This document shows positions 7,258 to 17,340 of a DNA stretch of 64,000 nt, piece after piece. The first letter of the stretch is position 1; the number at the start of each line of letters is the position of its first letter. Origin of the DNA: Thermocaproicibacter sp036844765 (GTDB lineage Bacteria > Bacillota > Clostridia > Oscillospirales > Acutalibacteraceae); assembly GCA_036844765.1 (NCBI GenBank), contig DAIUFE010000004.1:1-64000 (forward strand), read 5' to 3'. Both the position numbers and the translations under genes were made by a program. Under the pieces are notes generated by a model. The model was given only the letters and a program-made list of their open reading frames with translations. It ran no database searches and had not been told where the DNA came from.

Positions 7258-8802
7258 CTACGCCCTCCGCTCGTTCCGCCTTTTGCCGAAGGCGAGAAAC
7301 AGCATGCACGCCGACAGCAGAACCGCCGCGTTCATCCGCAGGCCGGCGGAATCCGAAAAGCGGTCCGCGACGAGGAGCGAGGGGACGTTCAGCGCGAGAA
7401 AGCACAGGATCAGCATCAGGACTTCAAACGGGCGGTTCGAAGCGGTGAACTCGCCGAGAAACAGCGCCATGGACGGGACGAACAGTGCGAAGATCAGAGC
7501 GGACAGAAATCCGGCCCCATCCGCCAGGCAGAACAGGCGGACAAGCGCCGGAAGCGCGGCCACAAGAGAAACCGCGGCCCCCGCTTGCCAGCAGGCCAGC
7601 GCCTGCCGGGCCATGGCGCCGGGAACGGCGCGAAGGACGGACGTCATCCCGCTCTGGTGCTCCATACAGCCCATGCGGGAAAAAACCGGGATCAGCCAGG
7701 CGAACGTCAGCGCGAACAGGGCGCTCCGCACGGTTTCCATCGGGGAAAACAGGCACGCGGTCCACAGCCCCGCGGCGCAGGCCCACCAGAACGCCGGCTG
7801 CGGCCCGAGCGCCTTGCGGAGCTCGGAAGGAAACAGCCCGAAGCGGCAGGCGGGGACCGCCGGGCGGAAGGAACCCTTCGCCTTGGACGGCGCCGGCGAA
7901 GGCCGCCGAGCGGCGGAGACTTTTTCCGTTTTCGGCAGCAAGCGGGACGCCAGAACGGTAAGCAGGACGCTCGCCGCCAGCAGGACCAGCTTGTCGGTGA
8001 GGTATAGAACGGACGGCGCGAGGCCGTGGAACGCCAGAATTTTCAGATTCGCGCCGCCGACATGGGAGTCCGTAAAGATGCTGATCTGCGTCAGGGGCCG
8101 CCCCGTCACCGAGCGGGCCGCCGCCGAGATGCTGTCCCGCATCCACAGGTATCCGCTGAAATCCAGGACGGAAATCAGGCGGTGCGGGTTGATATCCACC
8201 GCGGCGAGCGAGAGGACGGCGATGGAAAAGCAGAAAAACAGCGCGATGGAAAGGCCGCTTCTCCGGCGGAACAGCGGGGCGCACTCCGTCAGCAGCGCAA
8301 AGGCGGAAACAAAGATCAGGCCGGGAACGACGCACAGAAACGGCGAGAAAAAGTCCCAGGCCGGAAGAAACCGCCCCGGGAAACGGATCTCCATGATCAG
8401 GAACGCCCCCGCCATGACGGCGGCCAGCAGGCAGAGCAGGAGCAGGGCGTCGGAAACCAGCTTGCCGAGCAGGTAAGGCAGGCGCTTCGTCGGAGAGGTC
8501 CTTAAGAGGGACAGGACGCCGCTTTCCCGGTCGCGCCGGACCGAATTCAGGATGTAGGCGAACCCGAACAGGCACAGCAGCATGCCGCCGCACATCGCCG
8601 CGGACATCGGGATCCAGGAGGGATCGCCGCCCTGGACGAACTCGCCGGGATCGATCACCAGGGCCGTGAAGCCGGCGGGGCGCGGAACGAACCAAAACGT
8701 AAAAAATACGGCGAGGGCGCACAACGCGAGAAACGAAAATCGCCTCGCCCGCTCCAGAAAATCCGCCTTCGCGGCTCCCCACACGGCGCGCGCCGTTTTC
8801 AC
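7258..8802 (-). CDS. ABC transporter membrane subunit (ABC-2 type)
   Basis: A 514-aa integral membrane protein, the permease half of the exporter whose ATPase is encoded immediately upstream. It has about 11-12 hydrophobic segments in two halves; the first half contains a stretch (NSVRRDRESGVLSLLRTSP) typical of ABC-2 permeases, where a short amphipathic region follows the second helix. The start is GTG 8802, overlapping the ATPase stop codon (GTGA), with GGGAGG eight bases upstream. The longer open frame through the ATPase gene is only out-of-frame shadow. The third gene of the operon is the HTH-membrane protein at 10737. Substrate unknown; similar three-gene units occur with peptide or lipid exporters. 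Confidence 0.8.
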   Translation of the reverse strand: MKTARAVWGAAKADFLERARRFSFLALCALAVFFTFWFVPRPAGFTALVIDPGEFVQGGDPSWIPMSAAMCGGMLLCLFGFAYILNSVRRDRESGVLSLLRTSPTKRLPYLLGKLVSDALLLLCLLAAVMAGAFLIMEIRFPGRFLPAWDFFSPFLCVVPGLIFVSAFALLTECAPLFRRRSGLSIALFFCFSIAVLSLAAVDINPHRLISVLDFSGYLWMRDSISAAARSVTGRPLTQISIFTDSHVGGANLKILAFHGLAPSVLYLTDKLVLLAASVLLTVLASRLLPKTEKVSAARRPSPAPSKAKGSFRPAVPACRFGLFPSELRKALGPQPAFWWACAAGLWTACLFSPMETVRSALFALTFAWLIPVFSRMGCMEHQSGMTSVLRAVPGAMARQALACWQAGAAVSLVAALPALVRLFCLADGAGFLSALIFALFVPSMALFLGEFTASNRPFEVLMLILCFLALNVPSLLVADRFSDSAGLRMNAAVLLSACMLFLAFGKRRNERRA

Positions 8803-9665
8803 AGCGACTCGCCTCCCATGGCACAAAGGCAGGCGTCCTCCAGCGTCGGGGGCGCGGAGCGCACGTCCGCGGCGGAGGGCCGCGCCCCGACCGTCTTGAC
8901 GCGGACGCCCGCGGTCTCCTGCACGGCGGAGCTGACCGCCGAGCCCGCCGGGATCCGGGAAAGATCGGGGACGGTGTATTCCCACACATGGCCGTCCGCA
9001 CGGCGGATCAATTCTTCCGGCTCGCCGTGGAACAGCACTTTTCCCCCTCTCAGCACGACAAGGTCGGACGCGACGGCCTCCACGTCGGAGACGATATGCG
9101 TGGAGAGCAGGACGATCCGGCTCCGGGCCAGGCCGGAAAGCAGGCTGCGCAGCGTGACGCGCTCCTGCGGGTCAAGGCCGGTCGTCGGCTCGTCGGCGAT
9201 GATCACCTTCGGGTTCCCGAGCAGCGCGCAGGCGATGCCGACGCGCTGCCTCATGCCGCCGGAAAACTCGGAAAGCCGCTTTCTGCCGACGTTCGAGAGA
9301 TGCAGCGTCCTCATCAGCGCCCCGATCTGCTCCCCCGCCGCCGCGGGGTCCAGCCGTTTGACCGAAGCCATGAACGAGAGGAATTCCCACGCGTTCAGGC
9401 TGCCGTAGACCGGAACCTCCTGCGGCAGATACCCGAGGACGCCCCGCATCGCGTCCGGTTTCTTCCGGATATCCGCACCGTCGAGCAGAATTTCCCCCTT
9501 CGACGGCCGCAGAAGCGTGGCAAGGATCTTCAAAAGGGTGGATTTCCCGGCCCCGTTCGGCCCGACGAGGCCCGTCAGGCCGCCGCTTTCCAGCGTGAGG
9601 GTCACGTCCGAAAGGGCCCGCGCCTTTCCGTAATTCATCGACAGATGCCGAATCTCAAGCCTCAT
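8799..9665 (-). CDS. ABC transporter ATP-binding protein
   Basis: A 288-aa ATPase that energises the permease at 7258-8802. Visible motifs are Walker A GPNGAGKST (about 35-43), Q loop GYLPQE, signature EFSGGMRQRVGIACALLG, Walker B VIIADEPTTGLDP and the switch His in LLSTHIVSD. After the ATPase core there is a C-terminal extension of about 80 residues ending in a short acidic stretch, as is common in exporters of this type. It overlaps the upstream HTH-membrane gene by 11 nt and the permease by 4 nt, so the three are translationally coupled. Confidence 0.92.
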   Translation of the reverse strand: MRLEIRHLSMNYGKARALSDVTLTLESGGLTGLVGPNGAGKSTLLKILATLLRPSKGEILLDGADIRKKPDAMRGVLGYLPQEVPVYGSLNAWEFLSFMASVKRLDPAAAGEQIGALMRTLHLSNVGRKRLSEFSGGMRQRVGIACALLGNPKVIIADEPTTGLDPQERVTLRSLLSGLARSRIVLLSTHIVSDVEAVASDLVVLRGGKVLFHGEPEELIRRADGHVWEYTVPDLSRIPAGSAVSSAVQETAGVRVKTVGARPSAADVRSAPPTLEDACLCAMGGESL

Positions 9666-10737
9666 GACGATCCTCCTTTGCGCCGCCGGCCGCCCGCTCC
9701 GTCTCCGCGGGCCGGGAGCGCCTGCGGGCGTCCGAAACCCCCGCGCAGACGAACAGCAGGGCCGCGGCCAAGCAGGCGATCGCGATCAGGGCGGTCACGT
9801 TGCCGTTCCAATAATGAAAGTCGCCCCAATTCCCCAGATCGACCGCCGGCCACGCCAGCGGCACGCGGTCAGTGATCGCGGCCGACACGCCGTTGACCAT
9901 AAAGGCATACAGCCCGAAGACCGCAAGGCAGACGGAGGTCCGGAACCGCGCGCTGATTCCGGCGTACCGGATCACAAGAAGGAAAGCCCACGGCAGCGAC
10001 AGGAGATAAAGCGTGAGGACCCCGTCGGGATAGAAAAAGCGGGAGAAATCGTTCCGATACGCGCAGGCCGCCGCCTCCAGCAGAAACAGCAGCAGCGTAT
10101 CCGCCCCCATCGAAAGGAGGGCCTTGTGCCCGCAGAACTCCTTCGGCAGCACGATGTTCCGCAGCACGAACGGCGCGAAGACCACGGAAAAAGCGAACGC
10201 CAGCGACGCCAGCGACACGAAGAACCAGCGCCCGGAGGTATAGACGCAGCACACCAGCAGCAGCAGGTTCAGCGAGAGGAAAAACGCGCCGAGCGTGACG
10301 AGCCCTTTTTTCTTTACGGCGAGCACCGGCACGGATGTGACGGAAAATGCCGTAAGGCAAGAGGCTGCGACGATGAAAAACCAGCTCAGCGTATGATCGA
10401 CGGCCAGATTGCAGATCAGGCATACCAGCAGCGCCGCGCCGTAGAGGATATCCAACGTCCGCAGATACCCCCTTCGCAGGCGGCGGTATTTTTCGGCCTG
10501 CAGCTCCACTTGGCGCTGGTGCACGTCGTCGCTGGCGGTGATCAGCTCGTGCTCGCTGATCCCCAGCGCCGAGCAGAGGGCGGTGACCAGCGTGATGTCC
10601 GGATACGAAATTCCGCGCTCCCATTTCGAGACGGCCGACTCCGTCACGTAAAGCCGCTGGGCCAACCCGCCCTGCGTCAGCCCCTTTTCTTTCCGCTTGG
10701 CGGAAATGAACTTTCCAAAAGCCGTTTTTTCTTCCAT
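9655..10737 (-). CDS. XRE-type DNA-binding domain fused to membrane helices
   Basis: A 360-aa protein. Residues 5-62 form a Cro/CI helix-turn-helix (GGLAQRLYVTESAVSKWERG), and from about residue 95 on there are roughly eight hydrophobic helices (for example ILYGAALLVCLICNLAV). Such membrane-anchored XRE proteins are usually one-component sensors of membrane or transporter state; here it heads an operon with an ABC exporter, so autoregulation of the exporter is the likely role. The start ATG is supported by the exact match of the first residues to the HTH fold. The gene overlaps the ATPase start by 11 nt. Confidence 0.85.
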   Translation of the reverse strand: MEEKTAFGKFISAKRKEKGLTQGGLAQRLYVTESAVSKWERGISYPDITLVTALCSALGISEHELITASDDVHQRQVELQAEKYRRLRRGYLRTLDILYGAALLVCLICNLAVDHTLSWFFIVAASCLTAFSVTSVPVLAVKKKGLVTLGAFFLSLNLLLLVCCVYTSGRWFFVSLASLAFAFSVVFAPFVLRNIVLPKEFCGHKALLSMGADTLLLFLLEAAACAYRNDFSRFFYPDGVLTLYLLSLPWAFLLVIRYAGISARFRTSVCLAVFGLYAFMVNGVSAAITDRVPLAWPAVDLGNWGDFHYWNGNVTALIAIACLAAALLFVCAGVSDARRRSRPAETERAAGGAKEDRHEA

Positions 10738-10784
10738 AAAGACGCCCCCGTTTCAAAACTCGCCACATCGAATCCCTCCTCTCC

Positions 10785-10813
10785 GTTATAGGGGTTTCGG
10801 TCCGGCAAGTCAA
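10785..10813 (-). promoter_or_regulatory. Promoter of the HTH-membrane/ABC exporter operon
   Basis: On the minus strand TTGACT (10813-10808), 17-nt spacer, TATAAC (10790-10785), about 48 nt before the start codon. Confidence 0.65.
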
Positions 10814-10858
10814 TGAAAACGGGGGTTTTTGGCACTCGACCGTCAAGCCACCCGGAAT

Positions 10859-12049
10859 TTATTCCCGGAAAAGCGTGTCCATATCCTCGGTCACGGAAGG
10901 TTCGATCAGGCCGTCGCGCGCCATGCCCTGCATCAGCTTCATGGCCTGGGCGTGGGGAATCGCTTTCCGGTAGGGCCGGTCCTCCGTAAGGGCCTGGTAG
11001 ATATCCACGCAGGCGAGGATGCGGGAATTGAAGTCCAGCTGCGAGCGGTCCAGCCCGTAAGGATAGCCGGAGCCGTCCAGCTTCTCATGATGGTTGGAGG
11101 CCCATTCGGTGATCGCCTCGAACCCGCGGATCATCTCCAGGATCCGGCGGGTGTAAAACGGGTGCGACTGGATGATCATGAACTCCTCCCGGTCCAGTTT
11201 GGCGGGCTTGTCGAGAATGCTGTTCGGCACGGCCAGCTTGCCGAGGTCGTGCAGGTCCGCGGCGATGCGCATCATCCAGTAGGTTTTCTCGTCAAAATCG
11301 TAATAGCGGCAGAGCACCCCCGTCCGCTCGCTGATCCCGCGGGAATGCGAACCGGTGAACGGGGACTTCGCGTCGATGACGCGGCTGAAAATCTGCGAAA
11401 TACCTCGGATCTGGCGGTAGGTGAACTCCCGCGTGACCTTCGGCAGCATCGTAAGCAGGGTGCTCTTCACGAACATGTCGTCCATCCCGAGCCAGAATTC
11501 GATCCGCCCGCCCAGATCCATCACGGCATCGTACACATCCGGGTCGAAAAAGCGCGAATCCCGCCGGACGGTTTGCAGGATGTCCGCGCTGCTCATTCCT
11601 TCGGAATACAGGATCGCAAGGGTGTCCGCCATCGCAATGATCCGGGAATACAGCGGGATATCGCTCCCGGAAAGGCCGAAATATCCGCTCCCGTCGAAAT
11701 GCTCGTGATGGTACAGAATCACGTTCTTCTGCGGGTTCAGGAACGGGAACGACCGGATGTTCTTCTCCCCTGCCACGCAGTGGTCCGGGTCGGCCTCCAG
11801 GACGGCTTCGGCCGGCTTGCGGAGCCGTCCGGTTTTTTTCAGCGTCCCCACGACGCCGTTGTCGTGCAGCAAAGAATAGGAGATCAGGTCGAAAAGCGGC
11901 TCGTCCGGAACGGCGAGCTTCCGCGCGATCCGGCCGGCGATATAGGCCGCCCGCGTCCCATGGTTCGTATTGTTCGGCAGAATCTCCTTTTCCGCAAAAT
12001 CCAGCGTGCGCGAAAGGGAAATCAGCAGTTCGTTGACATTAAAAAGCAT
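10859..12049 (-). CDS. Tandem HD/HD-GYP domain phosphohydrolase
   Basis: A 396-aa cytosolic protein with two HD-type domains. The second (about 225-396) is a complete HD-GYP domain with HDLGK at 267-271 and HHEKLDGSGYP at 320-330, the signature of cyclic-di-GMP (or related dinucleotide) phosphodiesterases. The first (about 25-190) keeps HD at 62-63 and HHEHFDGSGYF at 114-124, so the GYP is GYF and the following Gly-Lys is lost; it may be a regulatory or degenerate copy. No membrane segment or receiver domain is seen. The start is not certain: ATG 12049 has only a distant AAGG upstream, and longer in-frame starts exist up to 12145, but they encode no conserved sequence. Confidence 0.82.
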   Translation of the reverse strand: MLFNVNELLISLSRTLDFAEKEILPNNTNHGTRAAYIAGRIARKLAVPDEPLFDLISYSLLHDNGVVGTLKKTGRLRKPAEAVLEADPDHCVAGEKNIRSFPFLNPQKNVILYHHEHFDGSGYFGLSGSDIPLYSRIIAMADTLAILYSEGMSSADILQTVRRDSRFFDPDVYDAVMDLGGRIEFWLGMDDMFVKSTLLTMLPKVTREFTYRQIRGISQIFSRVIDAKSPFTGSHSRGISERTGVLCRYYDFDEKTYWMMRIAADLHDLGKLAVPNSILDKPAKLDREEFMIIQSHPFYTRRILEMIRGFEAITEWASNHHEKLDGSGYPYGLDRSQLDFNSRILACVDIYQALTEDRPYRKAIPHAQAMKLMQGMARDGLIEPSVTEDMDTLFRE

Positions 12050-12297
12050 AGGATCACAGCGCCTTGTTTCAAAATAAAGAAACGGAAAAGTCCCCAAAGG
12101 ACACGGTACAACTCTGTTCATTATAACAACCGTATTCCGGCCCATTTTTCTAAATTAGATACAATCCGGCAGAATCAGGTAGAAAAGGCTCCAATATTTT
12201 CATATTATGGGTCCGGCGTCTCATTTTGCAAACCTTTCCGAAAAACAATCCGCGCGCCGGATTCCAAATTTTTCCGCGGATTTTCTCGATAAACGGT
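12050..12297. other. Intergenic region between divergent genes
   Basis: The full gene-free stretch is 12050-12398. The left part holds the HD-GYP promoter and leader; 12130-12297 is moderately AT-rich with no clear plus-strand promoter for the 58-aa gene. The right part is the structured leader annotated separately. Confidence 0.4.
12120..12128 (-). promoter_or_regulatory. Extended -10 element of the HD-GYP gene
   Basis: TGTTATAAT on the minus strand. The -35 position is poor (AAAATG). The leader would be about 65 nt and contains a short GTCC-TTT-GGGGAC hairpin. Confidence 0.5.
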
Positions 12298-12398
12298 CCT
12301 CCGGCTGCAAAAGCTATAGCGATTCCAGTCGCGATTGCGAGAAGCAAAAGGGATTCCGAAGCTCAACTGGAAATGCTGCAGCTCGGGAGGTGAAAACC
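12298..12398 (+). promoter_or_regulatory. Structured leader masking the Shine-Dalgarno of the 58-aa gene
   Basis: CCTCC (12298-12302) can pair with GGAGG (12386-12390), the ribosome site of the next gene, and the neighbouring GCTGCA (12304-12309) pairs with TGCAGC (12377-12382), giving an 11-bp long-range stem with a small internal loop. The enclosed 67 nt contains two local hairpins, TCGC-GATT-GCGA (12329-12340) and TTCCG...TGGAA (12354-12373). This is seen by eye, not computed. It fits no riboswitch consensus I know; translational control or an RNA thermometer are possible. Confidence 0.4.
12324..12385 (+). repeat. Copy A of a 62-nt diverged repeat
   Basis: Starts TCCAGTCGCGATTGCGAG and aligns with 12650-12711 over the whole length with one gap on each side and about 70% identity; most differences are transitions. 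A TTCCG...TGGAA hairpin lies at 12354-12373. It forms most of the leader of the 58-aa gene. Confidence 0.55.
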
Positions 12399-12575
12399 AT
12401 GCCGGAACAATACAGCGGCCTCGACAGCCTGATCCGCGGGGACGGCGAGGCCCGCCGCTATTTCAATTCTCTGCCGGGCTATGTGCAGGAGGCGGTCGGC
12501 CAGAGGGCGCAAAGCGTGACCTCGATGGAGAGCCTGCGCAACTACGTGGAGAATCTGACGCGCGGCGAGGAATAA
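12399..12575 (+). CDS. Small conserved protein of 58 aa
   Basis: A 58-residue acidic protein starting MPEQYSGLDSLIRGDG with GGGAGG eight bases before the ATG. It has the pattern of a small two-helix protein (ARRYFNSLPGYVQEAVGQR and SMESLRNYVENL), and short proteins of this look are frequent in Clostridia without known function. No signal peptide, Cys motif or membrane segment. It is flanked upstream by a leader that can hide its ribosome site and downstream by a terminator, so it is probably its own transcription unit. I cannot give a function. Confidence 0.7.
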   Translation: MPEQYSGLDSLIRGDGEARRYFNSLPGYVQEAVGQRAQSVTSMESLRNYVENLTRGEE

Positions 12576-12582
12576 AAGGAGA

Positions 12583-12625
12583 CCGGCCCGGTCGGCGCTG
12601 TTCCCGGCGGCCGGCCGGCCTTTTT
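12583..12625 (+). terminator. Terminator of the 58-aa gene
   Basis: A GC-rich stem of about 14 pairs with mismatches (ACCGGCCCGGTCGGCG against CGGCGGCCGGCCGGCC) followed by TTTTT. Confidence 0.65.
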
Positions 12626-12649
12626 GTGCGCGGAAGCAAGGGAGGCAAC

Positions 12650-12711
12650 TCCAGCCGTGACCGCAAGAAACCAAAAGCGTTCCGGAACCCGACCGGAACA
12701 GCCGCAGACCG
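12650..12711 (+). repeat. Copy B of a 62-nt diverged repeat
   Basis: Starts TCCAGCCGTGACCGCAAG and matches copy A (12324-12385). Its central hairpin is stronger: GTTCCGG and CCGGAAC form seven perfect pairs around AACCCGA, against five with one G-T pair in copy A. It lies between the terminator of the 58-aa gene and the promoter at 12752, so it is not in an obvious mRNA. Confidence 0.55.
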
Positions 12712-12751
12712 AGTCTGTTCTGATAATTTGAAAAATAAATTATTAAATCTA

Positions 12752-12779
12752 TTGACAAATTATATTGCTCTGTTATACT
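12752..12779 (+). promoter_or_regulatory. Strong promoter of the RHH-clpB operon
   Basis: TTGACA (12752-12757), 16-nt spacer, TATACT (12774-12779), in an AT-rich patch. The leader would be only about 24 nt. I see no CIRCE or CtsR-type repeat next to it. Confidence 0.8.
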
Positions 12780-12809
12780 GGTGAGGAAGCGGAGACCGAG
12801 GTGAACCCT

Positions 12810-13475
12810 TTGGACAAAAACGTTTACAGCCTCGTTCTGATGGACGAGATCGTCGAGGCGGTGGATAAGCTGGCCTATGAACAGCGCACCAGTCGCAGCG
12901 GGATGATCAACCGCATCCTCGCGGAGTATCTGTCCTTCCCCACGCCGGAAGCCCGGATGAGGGAAATCTTCGGCTGCATGGAGCGGGAATCCGCCGACAT
13001 CGAGAATTTTCAGATGAGCGGCCGGCCGGGGGCGCCCCGGATCACCATCCGCAGCGCGCTGCGCTACCGCTACCGGCCAACGGTGCACTACGCGCTGGAG
13101 CTGTACCGGCGGTGCGCGCCGCTGCTCGGGGAGCTGCGGGTCTCCCTGCGGACGCAGAACGACGCGCTGCTCTCGCTGGCGGACGCGTTCTTCCGCTGTT
13201 TCAACCGCATCGAAAGCGAATCGATCGGCAGCTTTTTCCCCGGCGGCGAAATTCCGTGCGAGATCGCCCCGGGCCGCTGCACGCGGAAGCTCCGGTGCCC
13301 GCCGGACGCGGAAAACGGCGGAAGCGAACGGATCGCCGGGGCGATCCTCGGCTATATCCGCGAGTTCGATTCCGACCTGAAGCTTTATTTTTCGGATTCC
13401 GACGATCCGCGGGAAGCGGAGCGCAAAGTGCGCGGACGGTATCTGGATTATCTGAACGGCGCGCCCGTCCTTTGA
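12810..13475 (+). CDS. Ribbon-helix-helix N-terminal protein of unknown function
   Basis: A 221-aa protein. Residues 1-38 (MDKNVYSLVLMDEIVEAVD when the TTG is read as Met) have the beta-strand and two-helix pattern of a CopG/Arc-type ribbon-helix-helix DNA-binding domain, with SRSGMINRILAEYL as the second helix. The remaining 180 residues have no motif I recognise; they contain an IRSALRYRYRPTVHYALEL stretch. Start TTG 12810 has GAGGTG six bases before it; GTG 12801 is an alternative. It lies 23 bp before clpB under one strong promoter, so it could be a regulator or partner of the disaggregase unit, but that is inference from position only. Confidence 0.65.
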   Translation: MDKNVYSLVLMDEIVEAVDKLAYEQRTSRSGMINRILAEYLSFPTPEARMREIFGCMERESADIENFQMSGRPGAPRITIRSALRYRYRPTVHYALELYRRCAPLLGELRVSLRTQNDALLSLADAFFRCFNRIESESIGSFFPGGEIPCEIAPGRCTRKLRCPPDAENGGSERIAGAILGYIREFDSDLKLYFSDSDDPREAERKVRGRYLDYLNGAPVL

Positions 13476-13498
13476 CGGGGCGCGAAGGAGGCTTTTTT

Positions 13499-16096
<2,598 letters not shown>

Positions 16097-16102
<6 letters not shown>

Positions 16103-16708
16103 AATTTCTTCCGCTTCCCCGGCGGGGTCTCCCGAAAAGGCGACCCCGACCGGGGATTTTATTTGCGTCCGGCCGCCGCGCGGCGGCTCGCCCAGCAGGA
16201 GCAGAAGCCGGCGGCGGAGAAGATGTCCCCCGCCGCAGATGCTGTCCGCCGCCAGGGCGCTGTACATCAGGAAGGTCATGGACCGCGCGTCTCCGCCGGC
16301 GCCCTCCGCGCAGAAGAGCCGCCGACCGAGCTTAGCCAGCTCCTCCTGGAATTCGCGGCGGGCGCCGCTGCAGAGCCCGCCGTACAGCGGATGCGCCAGC
16401 ACCTGAATCACGAACCGCCCGCGCTTTTCCAGCCGGAAGCGGCGGCGCTCCGCCTCCCGCACGCGCTCCCCGAGCGGCCGCCGCGTATCCGTGAGCAGCG
16501 GGAAGATCCTCTCCCGCACCGTGTCGAAATACCGTTGGACGCATTCCACCACGATGGCGTCCTTGTTCCTGAAATATTGGTAAATGGATGCTTCGTTGAT
16601 CCCCGCGGCGGCGGCAAGCTTTTTGATCGACGTTCTGTCCAGGCCGTTTTCGGCAAACGCTCCGAGGAATTTATCGAGATATTCTTTCCTTCGTTCTTCC
16701 CGTTCCAA
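16097..16708 (-). CDS. TetR-family transcriptional regulator
   Basis: A 203-aa repressor. Residues 5-55 form the TetR helix-turn-helix (LDRTSIKKLAAAAGINEASI followed by YQYFRNKDAIV). The C-terminal ligand domain is variable and gives no clue to the inducer. The start is TTG 16708 with AAGGAGG seven bases before it. The last 20 residues are encoded by the clpB terminator sequence and the gene overlaps the clpB stop by 6 bp, so the original C-terminus may have been shorter. An AT-rich inverted repeat 53 bp upstream of the start is a likely autoregulatory operator. Confidence 0.82.
16117..16164 (+). terminator. clpB terminator lying inside the convergent tetR gene
   Basis: CCCCGG and GGGGTC pair with GACCCC and CCGGGG around a short loop, followed by ATTTTATTT. 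The whole structure is within the last 70 bp of the minus-strand regulator gene. Confidence 0.8.
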
Positions 16709-16760
16709 AAACGTTCCTCCTTTTTCGCGGTTTCTCGACAGCAATTTGGTCTCCGGGAAT

Positions 16761-16790
16761 TTATTTTATGCAATTTTAGGAATAAAATAA
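16761..16790 (-). promoter_or_regulatory. Inverted repeat, candidate TetR operator
   Basis: TTATTTTAT, 12-nt spacer, ATAAAATAA: two perfect 9-nt arms. A TATAAT -10 (16808-16803, minus strand) lies just upstream, so the repeat would cover the region right after the transcription start of the tetR gene. Confidence 0.5.
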
Positions 16791-16872
16791 GTGCATATAG
16801 GAATTATAATTTTATTTTAATAGAATTTTATATTTTTGATGTTTCTTCCGTGATTTTTCAAACCAAGCGGCT

Positions 16873-16911
16873 GAAAAAAGCCCCGCCCCGGCCTTTCGCA
16901 GCCGGAGCGGG
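16873..16911 (-). terminator. Terminator of the DUF1540 gene
   Basis: On the minus strand CCCGC-T-CCGGC pairs with GCCGG-G-GCGGG and is followed by GCTTTTTT. Confidence 0.8.
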
Positions 16912-16941
16912 ATTTTCCGTTTTCGTTCCTGCGGCGCGCCG

Positions 16942-17268
16942 TTACCGCTCCTGTTTGAACGTGGCGCATTCGGTCTTGGTCTGCCCGCCGTTCACCCGGG
17001 TCGTCCGGATATCCACGTGCCGGGCGTGGCAGGCGCGGTCGTCGTTGAAAACGCAGCCGGCCACCTCGCAGTGGATATCCAGCGCCGGATTGGGGGACTC
17101 GGAATCCACGGCGTCGGCGGGGGCGCCGCGGGATTCGTCCAGGAAATTGGCGCAGTACGTCTGTGCGGAACATCTGGAATCCGGGCCGCCGACCATGATA
17201 TCGGGCCGGCAGCAGAGTTCCGATCTGTTGTTGGCACAGCCTTCCACGCTGCAATGCAGATCGATCAT
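16942..17268 (-). CDS. Double DUF1540 cysteine-rich protein
   Basis: A 108-aa protein made of two copies of the DUF1540 domain. Copy 1 (about 4-44) has LHCSVEGCANNRSELC then SRCSAQTYCANF, copy 2 (about 67-105) has IHCEVAGCVFNDDRAC and a final TECATF. Each copy keeps four or more Cys in a metal-binding-like spacing. The family is widespread in Firmicutes and its function is not established; a small metal-binding role is plausible. GAGGTG stands seven bases before the ATG. It has its own terminator on the 3' side. Confidence 0.85.
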   Translation of the reverse strand: MIDLHCSVEGCANNRSELCCRPDIMVGGPDSRCSAQTYCANFLDESRGAPADAVDSESPNPALDIHCEVAGCVFNDDRACHARHVDIRTTRVNGGQTKTECATFKQER

Positions 17269-17289
17269 CGTTCGGCACCTCGCAATATT

Positions 17290-17314
17290 CAAAAATCGGC
17301 CTTGTAAGGCCGAT
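17290..17314 (-). terminator. Terminator of the ECF S-component gene
   Basis: ATCGGCCTT pairs perfectly with AAGGCCGAT around two bases, followed on the minus strand by TTTTT. It directly precedes the DUF1540 gene. Confidence 0.8.
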
Positions 17315-17340
17315 CTTTATTTTGCGCCGAACGGCGCGGT

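Noticed and set aside
12150..12347. Short minus-strand frame of 65 aa in the leader region
   Set aside because: No ribosome site, and it overlaps the repeat element and the HD-GYP promoter.
12324..12711. CRISPR-like interpretation of the two 62-nt copies
   Set aside because: Only two diverged copies 325 nt apart with a gene between them; no regular repeat-spacer pattern and no cas genes.
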